A stretch of 64,000 nt of DNA from Cycloclasticus sp. (GTDB lineage Bacteria > Pseudomonadota > Gammaproteobacteria > Methylococcales > Cycloclasticaceae): the NCBI GenBank assembly GCA_040743155.1, contig JBFLJU010000001.1, forward strand, positions 1,054,001 through 1,118,000, given 5' to 3'. Position numbers and translations under genes: made by a program. The notes below the pieces were generated by a model that saw nothing but the letters and a program-made list of their open reading frames with translations, was not told the DNA's origin and made no database searches. The stretch's first letter is position 1. Each line of letters opens with the position of its first letter. Below, in pieces: positions 52,455 through 61,671 of the stretch.

Positions 52455-53231
52455 TACTTTATTACACATTTTTACAATTGATTCAATCACTGCATGCTGT
52501 GACTCGTGGTGCGGCATATGACCAACGCCGTCTAATAGTTGAACATCAGGTGGGTTCACTAAATGATCAAGCAATTCTTGCAAACTCGCCTCATGACCAT
52601 AAACATCCGCTTTGCCAAAGATGACGTGTGTTGGACATCTGACTTTCTTAATGTCATCAGCCCATGAACAGTCTTTAAACTCTTCCGATAACCACGGCCT
52701 TGCCCAGCCATAAAACAAAGCATCTGTTGCGTCACCATGAAAGACTTTTAAGCGTCTGGCTAAGGCACCAGTTTCATACTGTTTGATAGCTTCCCTAATA
52801 CCATCACAGACCAGTTTATTAACCACTAATGGTGGCGAAATTGCACAGACCGCCAACACTTGATCAGCCAAGAAAGGTGCTGCAATTAATGCCATCGCCG
52901 CTCCATCGCTATGTCCAACTAAGATAACTTTTTTTAAACCCAAGCTCTGCAAGACTGCTGGCAACACCTTTTCAGCTTCATGGTGCCTATAGTCACGTTC
53001 TCGTTGCTGAGTTAGTTTGCCCGACTTGCCATGGCCAAATCGCTCATAAACCACTACCGCCAAACCAGTAGCCTGTGCAAGTTCAAGAGGGAAATCTTTC
53101 CACATTTCTATGCAATCCAGACCACCGTGCAATAGCACAATAACGGGCTTGTCACTGCTTATATTGCCAATAATATTAGCTCTTAGTGCATACTCTCCTA
53201 ACGTTAGAGAAACCGCTTTGGTGTTTAAAAT
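52449..53231 (-). CDS. Alpha/beta hydrolase with no standard start codon
   Basis: Alpha/beta-hydrolase fold, ~260 residues from the ATT at 53229-53231. Oxyanion-hole start VIVLLHGGLDCIEMW, nucleophile elbow LVGHSDGAAMAL, acid Asp in FGKADVYG and catalytic His in GVGHMPHHE. A GTG at 53138 would cut off the first strands just before LLHGG. Upstream, the frame is open (ILNTKAVSLTLGEYALRANIIGN) to the TAG stop of the MaoC gene and has no ATG, GTG or TTG. AGGAG (53238-53242) lies six bases before an ATT. It probably hydrolyses an ester, lactone or cyclic diketone. Confidence 0.72.
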   Translation of the reverse strand: MLNTKAVSLTLGEYALRANIIGNISSDKPVIVLLHGGLDCIEMWKDFPLELAQATGLAVVVYERFGHGKSGKLTQQRERDYRHHEAEKVLPAVLQSLGLKKVILVGHSDGAAMALIAAPFLADQVLAVCAISPPLVVNKLVCDGIREAIKQYETGALARRLKVFHGDATDALFYGWARPWLSEEFKDCSWADDIKKVRCPTHVIFGKADVYGHEASLQELLDHLVNPPDVQLLDGVGHMPHHESQHAVIESIVKMCNKVA

Positions 53232-53240
53232 AATAATCTC

Positions 53241-54266
53241 CTAGGCCATAAAAACAACCAATCCCCAATCAAGGACATGGTCATTTTTACCTTCTTTAGG
53301 CGCATTCTCTCCCCTATCCGCCCACACATTAATTTGCAAATCTACCAACCCACCGCCTGATGCGAGTGGCGTTTTTTTCAAAACAGTGATTTCACTACGC
53401 AAAATATCCCCCTCAAACACCGGCGCAACATGATTACAGTGCCGCCAAGCAAGCAGCGATAACATATTTGGCAAGGCTCTCACTAGCTGAGCCGCGGCAA
53501 TGGAAATCGTATGCCCGCCATAAACCAGCCGTTTACCATAAACACTGGCACCTGCATCAGTATGTGTCGTTGCAAGGTTTAGTGTTAAACGGGTCAATTC
53601 AGGAGCTGAGGTCACTGTCTCTCTAGCTTTGATTTTGTAGGTAATATCGGCCTTTACTTGGTCGAAATGCACGCCCGCAAAACGAGCACGAAATTTATTT
53701 AAATCCCATTCCGTCGGCACTGCGTCAATTAGTGCATCAAGAGAGATATCCGGCGGCATAATACCCAGATCATCAGCGTGACCTGTTTGTGATTTTGAGT
53801 CGCGACATGGCACCATAGGGCAACGCCAAAAATGCATTATTTCTTCGCCATGTTGGTTGGTTGTGGTAATTTCCAAGCCCACCATGCCGGTTGATGGACG
53901 GCCCATTTTCGTTTTATTTTGGCGTAAAGCAACAATCTGAGTTTTAGTACTCAAGGTGTCGCCAATATAAACCGGTTTTTTAAGAACAAGACCTCTGTAA
54001 AACAAATTACCCATTACATTTTGGGTAGCATAAGTCGTTTGACCTATGCCAAAACCCATCGCCATAATGGCATTCGCCAACGGGCGTTCAGAGCCGGTGA
54101 TTTCGCGCGTTAGATGGTGATCCAACGGTAACCTTGAGCGGTCGCCAAACAACATTTGGTGCATTGTTGCATGCCCATCTGTTAGCGTAATGGAAGGTGG
54201 CTCTTCTAAAAATTCACCTACTTTAAAATCCTCAAAATAAGGCCCTTCGATTAACACTTCTTCCAT
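53241..54266 (-). CDS. Two-domain MaoC-type hydratase (mesaconyl/itaconyl-CoA hydratase-like)
   Basis: A 341-residue double-hotdog protein. N-terminal domain: GPYFEDFKVGEFLEEPPSITLTDGHATMHQMLFGDRSRLPLDHHL, with a MaoC catalytic-like loop, then ANAIMAMGFGIGQTTYATQNVMGNLF. C-terminal hotdog: THTDAGASVYGKRLVYGGHTISIAAAQLVRALP. Length and the following CitE-like gene match hydratase/lyase pairs of the mesaconyl-CoA and itaconyl-CoA type, in which the hydratase forms a 3-hydroxy acid-CoA that the lyase then splits. It ends in TAG, which is in frame with the hydrolase gene that follows. Confidence 0.78.
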   Translation of the reverse strand: MEEVLIEGPYFEDFKVGEFLEEPPSITLTDGHATMHQMLFGDRSRLPLDHHLTREITGSERPLANAIMAMGFGIGQTTYATQNVMGNLFYRGLVLKKPVYIGDTLSTKTQIVALRQNKTKMGRPSTGMVGLEITTTNQHGEEIMHFWRCPMVPCRDSKSQTGHADDLGIMPPDISLDALIDAVPTEWDLNKFRARFAGVHFDQVKADITYKIKARETVTSAPELTRLTLNLATTHTDAGASVYGKRLVYGGHTISIAAAQLVRALPNMLSLLAWRHCNHVAPVFEGDILRSEITVLKKTPLASGGGLVDLQINVWADRGENAPKEGKNDHVLDWGLVVFMA

Positions 54267-54279
54267 CTCGTATAACCCT

Positions 54280-55137
54280 CTAATTATGTGCGGCTTGATA
54301 ACGCATTAATATGCTTTGTTGAGCACGAATAACGGGTAGATCAATCATCTTATTTTGGAAGGTGAATACACCCTGTCCTTGACGTTGGGCATCATCCCAA
54401 GCGGCCAAGATAGCGTTCGCCTTTTCTACTTGCTGTTCTGTCGGCGTATAAACATCATTTACTATAGCGACTTGGTGTGGGTGAATACACAGTTTCCCCG
54501 CATAACCTAAATTCAAACCATTTAACGTATCATTCCGTATCGCCTCATCGTCCTTAACATCCAAACAGACATTATCGACCGGCGTTGCGCCAAATGCTCT
54601 AGCGGCTAGCGCCACCTGACAACGCGCATGATAAATAATCCCAGTATTTGCATTTGCCTCATTCAGCGCCATATCGGCGGCAAAATCCACATGGCCAAAA
54701 CAAACTGAGTCCGTAGTCGTTAATGCCTTTGAAATATCGGATGCCGCCAACACGCCCTTGGCTGTTTCGATGATAACGAAGAGCGGAAGCGCAGTGTTTT
54801 TAAAAAAAGACTTGGCTTCCTTTACATCGCCTGCCGACTCACACTTTGGTAGCATAATGGCGCCACGGCCGGTTGCCAGTACCGCCTCTATATCTTCCAC
54901 AAACCACGGCGTTGATAAGCCATTAACGCGAACGATCAGTTGCTTTGATGCAAACGCTGAGGAACTCAGCGCCGCCACCACGAGTTCCCTAGCACGTTCT
55001 TTTTCAGCAGGTGCTACGGCATCTTCAAGGTCGAATACAATTGCATCTGCAGCAATACTCGCCGCTTTATCTATGCGCTTTTGTACCGAACCGGGAACAA
55101 ATAAAACGGAACGACAAAGGTCTAAACTATTCTTCAT
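54280..55137 (-). CDS. CitE-like CoA-ester lyase (HpcH/HpaI family)
   Basis: A 285-residue TIM-barrel lyase: RSVLFVPGSVQKRIDKAA, VFDLEDAVAPAEKERARELV (metal-binding Asp/Glu), IVRVNGLSTPWF, IMLPKCESAGDV, VIIETAKGVLAA and CFGHVDFAADMAL, ending with the KLCIHPHQVAIVN signature. This is the fold of citrate lyase beta subunit, malyl-CoA and (S)-citramalyl-CoA lyases. With the MaoC hydratase it could cleave a 3-hydroxy-3-alkyl acyl-CoA to acetyl-CoA or pyruvate plus a shorter product. Exact substrate unknown. Confidence 0.85.
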   Translation of the reverse strand: MKNSLDLCRSVLFVPGSVQKRIDKAASIAADAIVFDLEDAVAPAEKERARELVVAALSSSAFASKQLIVRVNGLSTPWFVEDIEAVLATGRGAIMLPKCESAGDVKEAKSFFKNTALPLFVIIETAKGVLAASDISKALTTTDSVCFGHVDFAADMALNEANANTGIIYHARCQVALAARAFGATPVDNVCLDVKDDEAIRNDTLNGLNLGYAGKLCIHPHQVAIVNDVYTPTEQQVEKANAILAAWDDAQRQGQGVFTFQNKMIDLPVIRAQQSILMRYQAAHN

Positions 55138-55151
55138 ATTTTGATCTTTTT

Positions 55152-56312
55152 TTAGTATGAGCGTGGCAAGCCTAGGCTCTTCTCAGCAACGTAGTTTAAT
55201 AGCATTTCACGATTAATCGGTGCGGTTTTTAATAACCGAACCACTGAATACATATCATACAAACCATAATCATCCGTAAACCCATTACCGCCAAAGCATT
55301 GTAGAGCAGAATCCACCGCTTTAATGCCGGCATCTGCAGCCGCAATTTTGGCCATACTGGAAGCTTCGCCCGCTGACTTATTATTGTCAAATAACCACGC
55401 TGCCTGTTTAATCATTAGTGAGGCAAGTTCAATTTGTGTTTTGCCTTCGGCTAATGGGTGCTGTAAACCTTGATAAGCACCAATTGGACCATTAAACACA
55501 ACGCGTTCTGATGCATATTCTGCGGCACGATTAAGCGCTAATCTACCCATGCCAGTACACATTGCTGACACCACAATACGCTCAGGATTTAACGATTCAA
55601 ACAGAATATCAAAGCCTTTGTCGATAGTCCCAATCACATCGTCTTCGGTCAGTTCAATGTCATCAAAAAATAACTGGAATTGCTTCTCAGGTAATACCAC
55701 GCCCATTTCCAATGGCGTCATACTCATGCCTTTTGCCTTCATATCAACAATAAACAAGGTAAAACCATCCGTTTTACTGGCCACATCCGTATGTGCTTGA
55801 GTACGAGCAACCACCAAAGCATAATCTGATTCGTCAGCACTGGTGATAAAAGTTTTTTGACCGTTTAAATAATAGCGGTCGCCCTTTTTCTTGGCGATGG
55901 TATTAATTTTAATCGTGTTGGTACCCGCTGTAGGTTCCGTGATAGCAAAGCAGAACAAAGTTTTACCCGCGCAAGCATCTGGCAAATACCGTTGCTTCAT
56001 CGCCTCGCTACCGTGATCAGCGATCATTGGTAAGGTCATCGTGGAACCGACCACCATGGATAATAATGGAATCCCGTTATTTGCCATTCCTTCCATCAGC
56101 AAGGCCATTTCAGTCATACCCAAACCAGCGCCGCCGTATTCTTCTGGCACCATTAACCCCATAAAACCATCTTCACTCACTTGGTCCCAAAGCTCTCGAG
56201 GAAATTCGTTTTTACGGGCTTTTTCTAACCAGTATTTTTGATCGTATTTCTTTGCAACTTGATCACCATATTCATAGATCATTCGCTGCTCATCATTTAA
56301 TTCAAAGTTCAT
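55152..56312 (-). CDS. Acyl-CoA dehydrogenase (NPER type)
   Basis: Acyl-CoA dehydrogenase of 386 residues: CFAITEPTAGTNTIKINT, LNGQKTFITSADESDYAL. The YEGT loop is missing (RLLKTAPINREML); the Glu of SLNPERIVVS is the likely base. It is paralogous to the enzyme at 14.4-15.6 kb (shared NPER loop and LNYVAEKSLGLPRSY end). Second gene of the leftward operon, between the crotonase and the CitE-like lyase. Confidence 0.9.
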   Translation of the reverse strand: MNFELNDEQRMIYEYGDQVAKKYDQKYWLEKARKNEFPRELWDQVSEDGFMGLMVPEEYGGAGLGMTEMALLMEGMANNGIPLLSMVVGSTMTLPMIADHGSEAMKQRYLPDACAGKTLFCFAITEPTAGTNTIKINTIAKKKGDRYYLNGQKTFITSADESDYALVVARTQAHTDVASKTDGFTLFIVDMKAKGMSMTPLEMGVVLPEKQFQLFFDDIELTEDDVIGTIDKGFDILFESLNPERIVVSAMCTGMGRLALNRAAEYASERVVFNGPIGAYQGLQHPLAEGKTQIELASLMIKQAAWLFDNNKSAGEASSMAKIAAADAGIKAVDSALQCFGGNGFTDDYGLYDMYSVVRLLKTAPINREMLLNYVAEKSLGLPRSY

Positions 56313-56345
56313 AAAATCTCTCTTGTGTGATGCGGGATGCCGTTA

Positions 56346-57128
56346 TTAGCGCCCTTTCCATTGTGGTTTTCTTTTTTCAGCAAACGATAGTGGGCCTTCA
56401 ATACCGTCTTCACTGGCATAAACAACCTCATGTAGGCGTTTAGCTTCTTTAAGGCCCTCCTTACAGCCAAGGCTCATTGCACTCAATACGCTCGCCTTTG
56501 CTGCCACCACTGATAGTGGTGCGTTATCTCTAATAATTCCGGCTAGCCGATAGGCTTGCTCCCTAACTTGGTCGGGTGTTTCTTCCAAATAATTAATAAA
56601 GCCAACGTCATAGAAACGCTGAATGGGCATTTGTTCGCCCGTTAGAACTAATTCCATAATGAGCGGTTGCGGCAACATACCAAGTAATGGCACAGCCCAT
56701 GGCGAACCTCTGCCAATTTTTGCCTCGGTGATCCCCACCCGCGTACCAACCAAACCAACCCTTAAATCCGAATTTAAAGACAGCAACATACCGCCAGCCA
56801 TTAAGTGTCCAGTCATCGCTGCGATGATTGGTTTTTTGCAATCACGCATACGTTGATGAAATGGATCCTTCAGCATTGAAAGCACGTCATCGCCCGTGCG
56901 TTTTTTAATCTCAGCCGCCTCTTTTAAATCCATACCGGCACAAAAAACACCACAGTCCGATGATGTGAGCACTACTACTTTTACATCATCATTACTATCA
57001 ACCTCTTCCCAAGCGTCAGCCAGTTTATTTACCAAACTAGTCGATAGTGCATTTTTTCTTTCTGGGCGATTTAACTTTATTGTCGCCACGCCTTTATCAA
57101 GCTGATAAATTAGCTCTTCATTTGCCAT
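56346..57128 (-). CDS. Crotonase-family protein with altered active site
   Basis: Crotonase fold of 260 residues from the ATG at 57128 (a GTG lies one codon before). Oxyanion-hole motif FCAGMDLKEAAE and GHLMAGGMLLSLNSDL are present. The first catalytic Glu of hydratases is Leu here (GGMLLSL), while the second is kept (GITEAKIGRGSPWAV). A normal hydratase mechanism is therefore doubtful; a hydrolase, isomerase or C-C lyase role is possible. First gene of the leftward 57.1-51.0 kb operon, with an operator-like site in its promoter. Confidence 0.8.
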   Translation of the reverse strand: MANEELIYQLDKGVATIKLNRPERKNALSTSLVNKLADAWEEVDSNDDVKVVVLTSSDCGVFCAGMDLKEAAEIKKRTGDDVLSMLKDPFHQRMRDCKKPIIAAMTGHLMAGGMLLSLNSDLRVGLVGTRVGITEAKIGRGSPWAVPLLGMLPQPLIMELVLTGEQMPIQRFYDVGFINYLEETPDQVREQAYRLAGIIRDNAPLSVVAAKASVLSAMSLGCKEGLKEAKRLHEVVYASEDGIEGPLSFAEKRKPQWKGR

Positions 57129-57177
57129 CACTACGCCCCCTGACGTTATTCATTTTTTACTTGTATAATTGGCTAAT

Positions 57178-57206
57178 AATTTACCAAACAAGCGTTAGTT
57201 TGTAAA
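57178..57206 (-). promoter_or_regulatory. Leftward promoter with operator in its spacer
   Basis: On the minus strand TTTACA (57201-57206), 17 bp, TAAATT (57178-57183). The spacer holds the operator-like motif CTAACGCTTGTTTG (57185-57198), the same arrangement as at 11.1 and 30.8 kb. A possible second half-site (GTTGTTAG) ends at 57214. For the rightward FadH-like gene a TATACT at 57247-57252 is a weak -10 candidate. Confidence 0.5.
57185..57198. promoter_or_regulatory. Operator-like motif CAAACAAGCGTTAG
   Basis: Matches 11 of 14 positions of the 30831 palindrome, and in its 18-bp extended form (57183-57200) 15 of 18 positions of the site in front of TetR-B at 45033. It therefore links the two motif groups. 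Regulator (TetR-A or TetR-B) not resolvable by eye. Confidence 0.5.
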
Positions 57207-57274
57207 GTTGTTAGCAATAAACAAAATGATTGGTAAACTAACTTTTTATACTTAAATTTAATGTAAGGAATAAC

Positions 57275-59305
57275 ATGCCAGATCACTTATTTTCACCCAT
57301 CACAATAGGCTCTCTTACATTGCCTAACCGCATCATCATGGGCTCTATGCACACAGGGCTTGACCACAGTGAAGATCCATTTGGTCGCCTTGCCGAGTTT
57401 TACAAAGAACGCGCGGAAGGTGGCGTAGCATTAATAGTAACCGGTGGTGTTTCTCCTAATGAGCAAGGCTTAATTAGCCCCGGATCTATGAAGCTGACGG
57501 ACACTCAACAAGTGCCTGACTATAAGTTCATTGCCGATACCGTACACAAAGCCGGCAGTAAAATCCTATTGCAAATACTCCATGCTGGGCGTTATGCCAA
57601 ACAGGAAAACCTCGTTGCGCCTAGTGCGATTCGCTCACCGATTAATAAATTTGAGCCTAAAGAAATGTCTGAAAACGACATTCAAAATACCATTAACGAT
57701 TTCGTCAACTGTGCTGAGCTAGCCCATCAAGCAGGTTTTGATGGTATTGAACTATTGGGTTCTGAAGGGTATTGCTTAAACGAATTTACCGCCTTACGGA
57801 CTAACCATCGTAGCGACCAATGGGGCGGCACGCTAGAAAATCGCGCACGTTTTCCGTTAGAAATTATTCGTGCCATTCGCAACAAGTTGGGGCGTCAGTT
57901 CTTTATTCAATACCGTATGTCAGTTTTAGAACTGGTTGAAGGTGGTTGGAATATCGACGAAGCGCAACAATTCGCCAAGTTCTTAGAATCAGCCGGCGTC
58001 GACCTCATTAATACCGGAATTGGCTGGCATGAGGCCTCTATACCAACCATTGCCATGCAAGTCCCCAGAGCCGCCTTTAGTTGGGCCACAGGAAAAATCA
58101 AACAGGCTGTCAATATCCCAGTTTCCGCCGCTAACCGCATCAATACTGCCGAAGTCGCGGACGCAATCATTAGCCAAGGTGATGCCGACTTAGTGTACTT
58201 ATCTAGACCGTTTCTAGCTGACCCTGATTTTGTTATTAAAGCCCAACAGCAACGCACTGAAGAAATTAATACCTGTATCGCTTGCAACCAATCGTGCTTA
58301 GACAATTTATTTAATTTCAAAACGGTGAGTTGTTTAGTCAACCCACGCGCCTGCCACGAAACATTTATGTCAAAGAGCCAAACCGCAGCTTCCCCACAAA
58401 AAATCGCTGTTATTGGCGCGGGTGCTGCTGGTTTATCTTTTGCCATTGAAGCGACTAAATTTGGCCACGACATCACACTGTACGACGCTAACCCACACAT
58501 AGGCGGGCAACTGACATACGCGCGTAACGTCCCCGGTAAAGAAGAGTTTGATGAATTACTTCGTTATTTCGAGGTCATGCTTAAAAAATATAAAGTAGAT
58601 CTACGACTGAACAGCTATGTCACTGCAGAAGAACTCGAATCCGCTCATTACGATTCAATTGTATTAGCGTCAGGTATTAAACCGCGTCAACTCGATATTC
58701 CGGGCATTGATGGCCCGACTGTTTTCAGTTACGAAGAGGCTTTTCAGTCACCGGATAAAATTGGCCGGCGAGTCATCATTATTGGAGCTGGAGGGATTGG
58801 CTATGACATGGCTCAATCTTTAACTCACCAAGATAACGACGCCGACCCGATCGAATCGTTTAATTCAAATTGGGGTATCGATCCCGAAGGCATGCAGTCA
58901 GGCGCGTTAGACTCCACCGCAAAACCCGCAACAAAGAGCATTCGTGAAGTGACCATGCTACAACGCAAAGCAGGAAAGTTTGGTCGCTCATTAGGCAAAA
59001 CGACAGGTTGGATTCACCAAGCTGAGTTGCAAAAACGTGGTGTTAAATTATTAGGCGATTTAAATTACCTAAAAGTGGATGCTGCAGGCTTACATATAGA
59101 AAAAGAAGGTGTTGCCCAATTATTACCGGCCGACAGTATTATTGTTTGCGCAGGGCAAGAATCACGTGATGATTTAGCTGACTCACTAAGTAACGTAACA
59201 AACAACTTATACAAGATTGGCGGTGTTAAAGAGGTGCGTGAACTGGATGCCGCACAAGCCATTAGGGATGCCACCAAATTGGCTTATAGTTTAAGCACAA
59301 CATAA
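57275..59305 (+). CDS. fadH: 2,4-dienoyl-CoA reductase (FadH-like flavoenzyme)
   Basis: A 676-residue, two-part oxidoreductase. The N-terminal OYE-type TIM barrel has LFSPITIGSLTLPNRIIMGSMHTGL, the catalytic Tyr region LLGSEGYCLNEFTALRTNHRSDQWGG and the His in GIGWHEASIPTIA. A 4Fe-4S cluster site follows (CIACNQSCLDNLF...VSCLVNPRAC). The C-terminal part binds FAD and NADPH (IAVIGAGAAGLSFAIEAT, VIIIGAGGIGYDMAQSL). Length and motifs match E. coli FadH. It reduces 2,4-dienoyl-CoAs to 3-enoyl-CoAs, useful for ring-derived unsaturated intermediates. Confidence 0.9.
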   Translation: MPDHLFSPITIGSLTLPNRIIMGSMHTGLDHSEDPFGRLAEFYKERAEGGVALIVTGGVSPNEQGLISPGSMKLTDTQQVPDYKFIADTVHKAGSKILLQILHAGRYAKQENLVAPSAIRSPINKFEPKEMSENDIQNTINDFVNCAELAHQAGFDGIELLGSEGYCLNEFTALRTNHRSDQWGGTLENRARFPLEIIRAIRNKLGRQFFIQYRMSVLELVEGGWNIDEAQQFAKFLESAGVDLINTGIGWHEASIPTIAMQVPRAAFSWATGKIKQAVNIPVSAANRINTAEVADAIISQGDADLVYLSRPFLADPDFVIKAQQQRTEEINTCIACNQSCLDNLFNFKTVSCLVNPRACHETFMSKSQTAASPQKIAVIGAGAAGLSFAIEATKFGHDITLYDANPHIGGQLTYARNVPGKEEFDELLRYFEVMLKKYKVDLRLNSYVTAEELESAHYDSIVLASGIKPRQLDIPGIDGPTVFSYEEAFQSPDKIGRRVIIIGAGGIGYDMAQSLTHQDNDADPIESFNSNWGIDPEGMQSGALDSTAKPATKSIREVTMLQRKAGKFGRSLGKTTGWIHQAELQKRGVKLLGDLNYLKVDAAGLHIEKEGVAQLLPADSIIVCAGQESRDDLADSLSNVTNNLYKIGGVKEVRELDAAQAIRDATKLAYSLSTT

Positions 59306-59334
59306 AAAACACATTATAAAAAAAGGAGAATGAC

Positions 59335-60537
59335 ATGCTAGATGCCTATATATACGATGGCGCAAGAACAGCGTTTGGAAAATATTGTGGTTCACTTGCC
59401 CACGTTAGGCCTGATGATCTTGCCGCTGCCGTTATTAAAGCACTGGTTGATCGTAATAATCTCGACCCCTTACTCATTGACGATGTTATTTTGGGTTGTG
59501 CTTGCCAATCCGGCGAAGATAGCCGCAATGTTGCCCGTTATGCCACCTTAGCCGCGGGCTTGCCCGTTGAAGTGAGCGCGCAAACGGTTAACCGACTTTG
59601 CGGTAGCAGCCTCGCAGCTATCATTGACGCCGCTCGCGCCATAAGCTGTGGAGAAGGCAGTTTATTTATTGCAGGTGGCGTAGAAAGCATGACCCGTGCG
59701 CCCCTCACCTTTAACAAAAGCAACACTGCTTTTAGCAAAGATATCAGCGTTTACGACAGCGCCATCGGCGTGCGTTTCCCAAACCCTGTCATTGGCGAAT
59801 TATACGGCCATGAGGCCATGCCCGAAACGGCTGACAATGTTGCCAGAGCCGTTGATATTAGCCGTGAACAATGTGACCAATTTGCCTACAATTCACAGCA
59901 AAAATGGGCCAACGCGACCGCAAATGGATATTTTAAAGAAGAAATTATTCCTGTTAGCATCCCGCAAAAGCGCGGCAAGCCAGACGTCATTGTCGACATC
60001 GACGAACACCCTCGCGCGAATGCTACCTTAGACAAAATGTCCACCATGCGCCCTCTATACGAAGGTGGCGTTGTCACCGCGGCCAACGCATCTGGCATTA
60101 ATGATGGTGCAGCCGCCGTTGTGATTGGCTCACGTGAATTTGGTGAACAACACCGGTTGAAGCCTATAGCACGCGTTTTAGGTGGTGCTTCTGCCGGCAT
60201 CGAGCCATCACAAATGGGCCTTGGTCCTGTTCCAGCTTGCCAAAAATTATTAAAACGGCTCAGCTTAAGCATTGATCAAATGGATGTCATTGAAGTGAAT
60301 GAAGCTTTTGCCGCTCAGGTATTAGGCGGGCTAAAACAACTCGGCATCGCAGAAGATGACCCACGGGTAAACCCCAATGGCGGCGCAATTTCCGCCGGTC
60401 ACCCTCTGGGGGCGTCTGGTGCAAGGTTGGCCTTAACGGCCAGTCGTCAACTTGAAAGGACCGGCGGTCGCTATGCCTTAATCACCATGTGCATTGGTGT
60501 AGGCCAAGGCATAGCGATGGTTATCGAACGCAGCTAA
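59335..60537 (+). CDS. 3-oxoadipyl-CoA thiolase-like acetyltransferase (PcaF/PaaJ type)
   Basis: True thiolase of 400 residues, the PcaF/PaaJ length. [25 protein letters not shown] start, nucleophilic Cys in [41 protein letters not shown] His and the second Cys in [11 protein letters not shown]. This subfamily cleaves 3-oxoadipyl-CoA or similar diacid 3-ketoacyl-CoAs, which fits the end of a pimeloyl/adipyl-CoA route. Preceded by AAGGAGAATGAC before the ATG; second gene after fadH. Confidence 0.88.
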   Translation: MLDAYIYDGARTAFGKYCGSLAHVRPDDLAAAVIKALVDRNNLDPLLIDDVILGCACQSGEDSRNVARYATLAAGLPVEVSAQTVNRLCGSSLAAIIDAARAISCGEGSLFIAGGVESMTRAPLTFNKSNTAFSKDISVYDSAIGVRFPNPVIGELYGHEAMPETADNVARAVDISREQCDQFAYNSQQKWANATANGYFKEEIIPVSIPQKRGKPDVIVDIDEHPRANATLDKMSTMRPLYEGGVVTAANASGINDGAAAVVIGSREFGEQHRLKPIARVLGGASAGIEPSQMGLGPVPACQKLLKRLSLSIDQMDVIEVNEAFAAQVLGGLKQLGIAEDDPRVNPNGGAISAGHPLGASGARLALTASRQLERTGGRYALITMCIGVGQGIAMVIERS

Positions 60538-60587
60538 TCCAATCATTGCCATATAACGCAACAACAGCTTGCTAAATAAAACAGGAC

Positions 60588-60614
60588 GGCTGCCCTTTCT
60601 AACAAAGGGCAGCC
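60588..60614. terminator. Stem-loop between the convergent thiolase and esterase genes
   Basis: GGCTGCCCTTT-CTAAC-AAAGGGCAGCC, an 11-bp perfect stem. There is no long T tract directly after it in either direction, though GTTTTATT follows on the minus strand. Its place between convergent genes suits a shared terminator. Confidence 0.65.
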
Positions 60615-60727
60615 AAATATGTAGCGAGTTATTTTCAGCTTTAGCCCTTCGTTGTCAAAGCACTTTTATATTGTTTGAATGCTGCGCTAGACAGTTTTTG
60701 GCATATTACTCAAATAGCCATTCCGCG

Positions 60728-61642
60728 TTACCGCCTCGCTTCAATAAACGAGACAATTGAATCAATCGCCCACTGGCAACTTGGAAGAATACCGTATGAA
60801 CACATAAAACCATGCGTTTCACCTTTGGCTTCAAGGTAGTGAACATCAACCTCAACCTGCTTTAACTTTTCGGCGTATCGCTTACCGTCGTCGAGTAACA
60901 CGTCATATTCCGCCGTAATAACAAGCGACGGCGGTAGCTGAGCTAATTTTTCAGATTGTACTGGCGCCATTTCTGTATCAGAACGATCGGCGGTTGTACC
61001 CACATAGTGATCCCAAAACCAGATCATGTCTTGCCTAGTCAACAATAATTGATTTTCTTCATTCAACGACGAAGGCGTATTTAAATCGGTATCGGTTGCC
61101 GGATAAATAAGCGCTTGCATGGCAACACGCGGCCCAGTTTCGGTTGAGCGCTGCGCCATAACCGCGGCCAGATTCCCCCCAGCGCTATCACCCGATACAA
61201 TAAGCGGCAGGCCCTCTCCATTAAACTTTTCACGATTAGCATCAGCCCATAACAAGGCGTCCCAACAATCATTAACGGGTGTTGGGTAGGGGTGTTCAGG
61301 GGCAAGCCTATAATCCACCAGCACCACCACAGCGGATGCTGATACCGCTAATTGACGCGCGACTGCTTCATAGCCATCGATTGAGCCACACACCCAACCA
61401 CCACCATGATAATAAATAATGATCGATGTCGGCGTTACATCCGGTTCAATCACACGTAACATGACACCAGAATCATCTAAAACATGGTTATTAATGGTCA
61501 TGTTTTCCGGCCCTGCTGGGCCTTGCGACATCAACATATCTATGCCTAATCTAGCATCTTCTGGCGATCCCTCATGGAATGCTTTTACATCGGCCTCTGC
61601 CAATAAACCTAAAAAACTTAGCGTGCTTTCATTCAGTGCCAT
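60728..61642 (-). CDS. Hormone-sensitive-lipase-type alpha/beta hydrolase (esterase)
   Basis: HSL-family esterase of 304 residues. Oxyanion HGGGW (IIYYHGGGWVCGSIDGYE), nucleophile elbow GDSAGGNLAAVMA, acid Asp in AEYDVLLDDGKRYAEKL and catalytic His in GETHGFMCSYG. These enzymes hydrolyse short esters and some lactones. It directly follows two Baeyer-Villiger monooxygenases in the leftward operon, so opening the ester or lactone they make is the likely task. Confidence 0.88.
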   Translation of the reverse strand: MALNESTLSFLGLLAEADVKAFHEGSPEDARLGIDMLMSQGPAGPENMTINNHVLDDSGVMLRVIEPDVTPTSIIIYYHGGGWVCGSIDGYEAVARQLAVSASAVVVLVDYRLAPEHPYPTPVNDCWDALLWADANREKFNGEGLPLIVSGDSAGGNLAAVMAQRSTETGPRVAMQALIYPATDTDLNTPSSLNEENQLLLTRQDMIWFWDHYVGTTADRSDTEMAPVQSEKLAQLPPSLVITAEYDVLLDDGKRYAEKLKQVEVDVHYLEAKGETHGFMCSYGILPSCQWAIDSIVSFIEARR

Positions 61643-61671
61643 TTCCTTTCCCTCTTCCTATTTCTTATCGT

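Noticed and set aside
53198-53207. CTAACGTTAG palindrome resembling the operator
   Set aside because: It is 10 bp with no central spacing, lies inside the hydrolase reading frame within an operon and has no promoter around it.
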